Shown here in pieces: positions 58,300 to 64,000 of a stretch of 64,000 nt of DNA. Source of the stretch: Zygnema cylindricum (lineage: Eukaryota > Streptophyta > Zygnematophyceae > Zygnematales > Zygnemataceae). Numbering within the stretch: position 1 is the stretch's first letter; every line of letters starts with the position of its first letter. The notes below the pieces were generated by a model. The model saw only the letters and a program-made list of their open reading frames with translations. It was not told the origin of the DNA and searched no databases. The stretch is from contig JBBHKE010001501.1 in the NCBI GenBank assembly GCA_037447655.1, forward strand, positions 1 to 64,000, read 5' to 3'. The position numbers and the translations under genes are program-made.

Positions 58300-59060
58300 G
58301 TGAATAGTCCATAGAAAGAAAGATGGATTAAAGCCATAAATGATGAGATGGCTTCTATCATGGAAGCAAATACTTGGGAATTAGCGAATTGTCCTCCAGA
58401 CAAAAAACATATTGGGTGTAAATGGGTATTTAAACTAAAACTGAACCCAAATAATACCATTGAGATATATAAGGCTCGATTGGTAGCAAAGGGGTTTACT
58501 CAAAAAGAGGGGATTGACTATGAGGAGACCTTTGCTCTAGTTGTTGGGTTCTCCTCCATAAGGATTCTCCTCAGTGTGGAAGCAGCAGAAGACATAAAAA
58601 TCCACCAAATAGACATTAAGACAGATTTTCTTAATGGTGAGTTAGGGAATAAATTTTCATGAGGGAACCCGAGGGGTTCGTGGAAGAAGGAGAGGAGAGC
58701 AAAGTCTGCAGGCTCATAAAATCCTTATATGGACTGAAGCAGGCTCCCCAACAAAGGAATATGAAACTAGATGAGTTTCTCATCGATCAGGGATATATCC
58801 GGATCAGCTCTGACCATTCTATCTATATGTTTGAAGATGAGAATGGTGTCATTTTTATTGCAATTTATGTGGATGATCTGCTTGTGTTGAATAAGTCTTT
58901 GGAGAAGATCAATAGGCTGAAGAAAGATCTTAGGGGCAGATTTGATATGAAGGATTTAGGGGATGTAAAATATATTTTGGGGATACAAATGGAGAGAGAT
59001 AGGGGGAAAATATTATCACACTTACTTAGAAAGAAGCAATAGGTAATATGCTTGAGAAAT
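58300..59060 (+). pseudogene. copia reverse transcriptase (plus-strand element)
   Basis: Frames 58348-58662 and 58659-59042 overlap by a few bases. They contain [62 protein letters not shown] and FIAIYVDDLLVLN with the YVDD box. A frameshift at about 58660 separates finger/palm from the catalytic box, and a stop follows at about 59042. Confidence 0.9.
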
Positions 59061-59065
59061 TCTAG

Positions 59066-59857
59066 ATGGATAATGCTAACAGTTGTACCACTCCCATGGA
59101 CTTGAAAAAAGTAAGTGATGGGAGTGTAGAAGGAGGAGTGATGATCTTAGACGATCAGATGAGTCCAGAGGAGAGAGAGTTTATGAAATCTATTCCTTAT
59201 AGACATGTTGTAGGAAGTTTGATCTACTTTATGAACTCTACCAGGCCGGACAGAGCGGCAGCAGTTCGAGTACTCAGTAGAAGTCTTAATGATCTTAGAA
59301 AGAAAGACTGGGATGCAGCCAATAGAGTCATGAGATATCTGGTTGAAACCAGATAATTATGGTTGCATTTAGGAGGGGAGCACACTGATATCACCACTTG
59401 GAGTGATGCCAGTTATAGGGATGCACCTATGAGAAGATGCAGTTCTGTATATGTTTTGTTATGGGGGAAGGTGCTTGTTGTTGGAGCAGTAAGCAACAAA
59501 AGGTGGTTGGTCAGTCTACTATGGAGGGTGAGTATATGGCGTCTTGTTCTGCTGTTAAAGAAATAATGTGGGTGAAGTCATTGTTGCAAGAACTGGGATA
59601 TATGAAGGAGGGAGTGCATGAAATATTTTGCGATAATCAAGCTGCAGTCACAATTTTAGCCAATCCAAAACACCATTTTAAAGCAAAACATATGGACATA
59701 AGATTAAGCTTCGTAAGAGAAAAAGTTTAAAATAAAATTCTAAACCTTGGGTATAGACTTGATGATGAAATTGTGGCTGACATGATGACCAAACCTGTGC
59801 CCTCTCCTAAATTAAAATATTGTCGGAAAAAATGCGGGTTGAAAGAAAAATTAAAAT
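59066..59857 (+). pseudogene. copia RNase H (plus-strand element)
   Basis: Frames at 59066-59356, 59363-59566 and 59437-59730 contain IPYRHVVGSLIYFMNSTRPD, TTWSDASYRDA, STMEGEYMAS and IFCDNQAAVTILANPKHH, with the RNase H acidic residues in place. Two frameshifts and a stop after VREKV (59728-59730) break it. The final residues (VADMMTKPVPSPKLKYC) continue to about 59857. Confidence 0.88.
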
Positions 59858-59865
59858 AAGACTAG

Positions 59866-59878
59866 AAAATAAAGGGAG
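59866..59878 (+). promoter_or_regulatory. Polypurine tract (plus-strand element)
   Basis: AAATAAAGGGAG lies immediately before the 3' LTR start TGTTG. It is the primer site for plus-strand DNA synthesis in LTR retrotransposons. Confidence 0.8.
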
Positions 59879-60917
59879 TGTTGAAAATAATAGATTTCTA
59901 GAGTATTTTCTAGGCTTAATAGGTTAGTATAAAAGAAAAGGAAAAAGGACGGACAGTCCGCCTCCACCTCCTCTCTCTAGCCCCCATACATGTTGTAGTC
60001 ACTGAAGGATAGAGAGGGAGGTTGATCCATGGCTACCTTAGTTTAAACAGGCAGTTATTTTTAGTAGGTTACTAAAAATATACTTGACGGACCCGGGATT
60101 TGATCCTGGTACCTTCGGTTCGTCAAGTTGGCCAATAGCGGTCAGCTTTATCCTATTAGACTAGGACCAATGCTAAATGCTATTGTATGTGATAGATATA
60201 TATATCTATAAGGAGGAACACATTCATTTAACTAAAATTGTATACGGCTTGCATAGATACAGTTTTATGAAAGTACGAAGTACGACACTTTTTTCAAAAC
60301 GAATACCACGCATTCTGTTTTGACAACGAAAAAAATATTGCGCAAGTATTTATAACGGCTAAGATTGCGTCTCGCTGCGAATCCAACGGCGCACATCATC
60401 GCCGAAATCTCAGAGTGGTCACTTTGGCGTTTTGTGACGTGGCATGACCTGGAGCCACGTGGAGAGATGACATTCAGTCATAGGAATTCCAAGGAATGTA
60501 CGGACGAGTGAAAATTAGACATGCGTCTGCTTAATAGCCTTGTTGTACATAGGTCGTACAAAAGATACACCGGCAGTAGTACTTTTTGGTACGGTACAGT
60601 AATCTGATTGGTTCGTACTTCAGTAGATAGAATTTATTAGAGGGACTCAGGACTTAGAAATTTTTGGTAGGTAGTCACCTCTCCCTTTGAGAGTTTGTAC
60701 AAATTGGCATTTTTACTGCCTCATAACTTATTGGTTGGTTGGCCGTTGTCAATGATTCTTTTTGCTACGGACTCAGGGGAGTCCAAGCTACATAATGGTG
60801 CAGTCTAACTGTCATTTTGCCTTCCTAGACAGCAGTGGTTGTGGCTTGAAGTGGGTTAGTTAAATATTATCTAGAGGCTTTCGTATTCTGTGGTCCAATG
60901 GAGGACATAGAATTGCA
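59879..60917 (+). repeat. 3' LTR of the plus-strand copia
   Basis: Starts TGTTGAAAAT and ends GAATTGCA. It has the same length as the 5' LTR, with many substitutions. It keeps the hairpin, the tRNA-like segment and six of the seven GTAC words. Confidence 0.9.
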
Positions 60918-61194
60918 TGATGTTCTCTTGGCGCTCATGATGGATCCTTTCATACATTTACTAGCTCTTTTGAAAAGTGTGTAATAAACAAAGGCCTTCA
61001 ATATCATCCCCCATTTCTCTTGAGTATGAGTTGGGGACATTCCGATTTCCCTCATTACCAAAAACAATAGCTACACACTCGACCACCTGCCAAAGGGGAG
61101 AAAACCGACAACATTTATTGGAATTTTTAGATTAAACGCAACAATGACAAAACAATAGACTTTTATACAGCAGGGTTGGTTAGAAAGCGGTTTA

Positions 61195-62410
61195 CATAAA
61201 ATAATGGGATAGATTACGTGGAAAAGTTTCCTCAAGTTGTCAAGTTCACCTATGTAAGAGCACTCCACACACTCGTGGCGAACCTTTGTATGAAGTGTTA
61301 ATATATAAATGTAACGGCCGCCTTTTTCGAAAGTGAGATTGTGGTGGAATTTTATATGCAACAACCAAAGGTTTGGGAGTATCAAAGGAATTCTAACAAG
61401 TTTTGTAAATTGTCAAAAACACTTTATAGACTAAAGCAATCCCCATATCTTAGAATTTGAAAACATATAATCTATTTCAGAGCGAAGGGTTGACCACTAA
61501 GTATAATATGATGAGAAAATTAACAGTGTTATTGTTATATATGTGGATGACCTGAGGATTACAATGGAGTCCTAAAAAGATAATACTAAGATAAAGAATA
61601 TGTTATCTTATCCATTATAAATAAATAACCTAAGAGAACTCAAATACATTCTCAAAGTCAAAGTCATTTCAAACAAAAAAGATAAGATAATCTAACTATT
61701 ATAATAAAAATACATTTGTGACTTACCTTATCTTGGTTGCAAGATGTGAATATGATCTCTTGTTCACTCGAATTAAAAGAGAAGGTCATCAAGGAGCTAG
61801 GGGAACACCAAGACGATCCCATTGAGGCCCTCTATTTGCCATGAACTACACTAGGTCAAATATCCCCTCGGCCGTCCCAATTTGACCAAGTACCTACATC
61901 TACCAGGAAAAAAACATTGGTCAATAGTCAAAAGAGTTTTGAGATAACTGAAAGGAATAATCAATTGCCCTCTAACATTAAGCAGAAAACATGACTATGT
62001 TGAGATCTGTGCATTTATCGACATTGAATAGGGAAAAGATTTGACCCTTAGAAAGTCAACAACAAGGTAATTGTTGAAAGTGGGCAAGGAAAGCGTGAGT
62101 TAAACTCAAACTCCAAAAAAAATCTCATTTTCCACAATTGAAGCCAAATCCATGACAAATATTGTTATATTCAAAGATATTTTATGGTTGAAGGGATTCC
62201 GCGATAAAATCGGCATTACACAAACAAAAAATAATGCTTTTGGAAACCAACCACAACTGCCTCACTCTAATCAAGAACCCAAATAAACATGCTAAAAATC
62301 AATACATCGTTATGAGGTATTAATTCATTAGGAATACTACAAAATAGGAAGCGGTGGTGTTTCAATACATGTTAGACAAAGACAACGCCGTGAATATGTT
62401 CATATACGTT
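61195..62410 (+). pseudogene. Relic of copia RT and RNase H (older lineage)
   Basis: Heavily mutated but in order: GIDYVEKFPQVVKFTYVRAL (61210-61270), KTLYRLKQSP (near 61420), IYVDD (YVDD at 61540-61551), LRELKYILKVKV, KHWSIVKRVLR, FIDIE*GKDLTLRKSTTR with RNase H spacing, and LTLIKNPNKHAKNQYI to 62320. Many stops. It differs from families 1 and 2 and from the neighbouring plus-strand element, so it is a separate, older insertion. No LTRs are recognised. Confidence 0.82.
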
Positions 62411-63734
62411 GAAAGGACTAACATATAAGTTTTATGTGCGTGTAAATCTAGTTTTAAGGAAAAGAGGTTTATTAAAGATGAAGGTACTTATAAAACGACG
62501 AAGAAGAAAAAACAAAAAACGGTCAGAAATGAGGCCACAGTCAGCCAAAATTACTTATTTTATTTATGAACCAAGTCTTGCAACAAAACCACCGTTGTTG
62601 CCTAAGGAGAACATTGGGGGTTTATCTACAAACCTCTCTGGTTATATGTTCGAGAATGAATTGGCATATAGATTGGTGAACCGCCCTCAAACTTTGTAAG
62701 GCGCGTATAAACCTTAAGTGTTTGTTACACAACGGCGCATGCAGTTTGCAATTTGGACAAAACAATTTTATACAAGTGTCTAGTTAATTGGGAACAGTCT
62801 TGCACGTTATCGTGGCACTTATAGTGAGCAACGTCTGTCAATTTCAGTATTTAGCAATCTAGTAAGGACGAGACTTCGAAGGGACAACAAAACTCGCCTT
62901 TGTGGAAGTGATGTCAAATTTGAATATTTGTTACGTGTGGAATACAACAAATTTCACACGCGCCTTTGGGAATTTACAAAGCGAGACTGCGGATTACTTT
63001 TAATTATCGTTTGTGGTCAAAGTCTTAGTCAAAAAGAAAGAGATATCGTTGCAGAGTCGAGTGGGGTTTCAATTTTAGTGTGACTTTGGACGACTCTCCC
63101 GATTCGATATTACCTCGATTTTTATCACACAAGAAATTGTCGCTTATCAAGTTGATCCATAATCTTGAGGGGAAACACTAATAGTGGTGTAGGCACAGTT
63201 TGCAACCGTCCCCCATGATGCATTATGCAAGGTGTGGCAAATTAGTCAACGTGGCATTTGGTCTTTTGATCGCCATTTGGGTGTTGTCTGTGCATTTGCT
63301 TAAATATGCAAAATAAGCATAGGAAAGCATCATTCATAGACAAAGAGATAACGAATTGTAAAGGCATAGCAATCGAAAGTTATATGACGGAAGCGTGAAG
63401 CCATGGCGGAAAGGTCTAAAGTTAGTGACGTCGACGTTGTTACAATTGAGCATGGAATCACAATGTCACAAATCCAAAACATTCCATGTCACAAAAATTA
63501 AACACAATACGGTTTGGGAACATACATTTGTAGACATCTTCAACCGTCGTAGGCTTTATGGATGTCTACAGCTGTCACAGAATTAAAGTAAGGAAAGATT
63601 AAGTAACTACTTATATTTCGAACACTAGAACACTCGGGAAAATAGTAAGGAAAATCTTCAACAAATTCCAAAGTTGCATTTCATAGTTTCAATTACATGG
63701 GTACATAGCTTAAGGTTATTTTGGCCTTCATTAG
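62411..63734. other. Unassigned, no supported gene
   Basis: No domain is recognised. A short frame starts ATG at 63403 (MAERSKVSDVDVVTIEHG) and stops after about 32 codons; it could be a retroelement gag start but nothing else supports that. Confidence 0.5.
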
Positions 63735-63945
63735 ATTTGAGGTATCGAACTTGCGGCTCTTGGTTGTAGGAGGATACTGGAGGTACGATACTGTACCTCC
63801 AGTACTATATACCCTTCTCATTTGAAATATCGAATCTAATATTGCGCTCGATTTTGTAGCGCAATATAGATTTCCATGGGACGCGATACCATACATGATG
63901 AGTAAGTTGCGCATCTTTATCGTGGAAAATTCGATACCTAAAGGT
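63735..63945. repeat. Cluster of short inverted repeats
   Basis: Two perfect hairpins: TACTGGAGGTAC/GTACCTCCAGTA with a 6-base loop (63775-63804) and ATATTGCGCT/AGCGCAATAT with a 9-base loop (63839-63867). An outer pair, AGGTATCGAACTT (63740-63752) and AATTCGATACCT near 63928-63940, encloses both. Confidence 0.75.
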
Positions 63946-64000
63946 GAGTGCAGACAAACATAAAGCAGAGGTCGCAAAAGGTCAACCGAAACCGTGACCG

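Larger units (their letters stand above)
54497..60917 (+). mobile_element. Full-length, defective Ty1/copia element
   Basis: LTRs of 1039 bp each (54497-55535 and 59879-60917) bracket gag, protease, integrase, RT and RNase H in Ty1/copia order on the plus strand. Flanks are TAATG (54492-54496) and TGATG (60918-60922), a target duplication with one mismatch. The LTRs differ at many positions, so the insertion is not recent. All open frames are interrupted. RT and integrase resemble family 1 ([15 protein letters not shown]), so it is a related lineage. Confidence 0.92.

Noticed and set aside
54492-60922. TAATG/TGATG as a perfect target duplication
   Set aside because: One base differs, so it is reported only as a likely duplication.
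63403-63501. Possible gag start of another retroelement
   Set aside because: About 32 codons, no primer-binding site or LTR edge visible upstream, no conserved motif.

Overview
The window is nuclear DNA from a eukaryote, most likely a green plant or streptophyte alga. The evidence is spliceosomal GT-AG introns, a plant-type magnesium-dependent phosphatase 1 gene, and many Ty1/copia retrotransposons whose primer-binding sites match the 3' end of initiator tRNA-Met. The species cannot be fixed from the sequence. The region looks heterochromatic: one ordinary gene can be supported, and nearly everything else is satellite, decayed retrotransposon, MITE or simple repeat.

Layout. 1-8275: about 205 copies of a 40-bp satellite with a palindromic core (GTTAGCGCTAAC) and higher-order duplications. 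8276-25772: a minus-strand tandem array of one Ty1/copia family (family 1), with three complete internal regions and one truncated one, alternating with four single LTRs. The array sits inside the gag of an older copia copy (25773-26890), which itself interrupts the leader of another copia element (26891 to about 27679). 28615-40226: a second copia family (family 2) in the order LTR-internal-LTR-internal-LTR on the minus strand. About 3.3 kb is virtually identical in the two internal regions, while the RT ends and the middle LTR have diverged. 40256-40671: a MITE with an exact 8-bp target duplication.

42012-49494 (+): an MDP1 phosphatase gene of four coding exons, 166 residues. Intron 1 holds a 3.2-kb CTCCCT-rich tract. 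Exon 2 is present twice (46177-46348 and 47640-47811) with the same protein sequence. A copia LTR fragment lies between the copies. Each copy is 172 nt, so using both puts an in-frame TGA at the junction; only one copy can be used per transcript.

50368-51328 is a degenerate TTGAGTTTG-type repeat. 52680-53745 is a minus-strand copia relic. 54497-60917 is a full-length but broken plus-strand copia element with 1039-bp LTRs that carry a tRNA-like segment and a hairpin. 61195-62410 is an older plus-strand copia RT-RNase H relic. The last kilobase has short inverted repeats. None of the retroelement copies looks able to move by itself: all have stops, frameshifts or damaged active-site motifs.

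The strongest candidates for something undescribed are the duplicated MDP1 exon with a 22-bp minisatellite that repeats its own splice-donor context, the palindromic 40-bp satellite, the patchwork identity inside family 2, and recurrent GTAC clusters in LTRs, MITE termini and the MDP1 upstream region.
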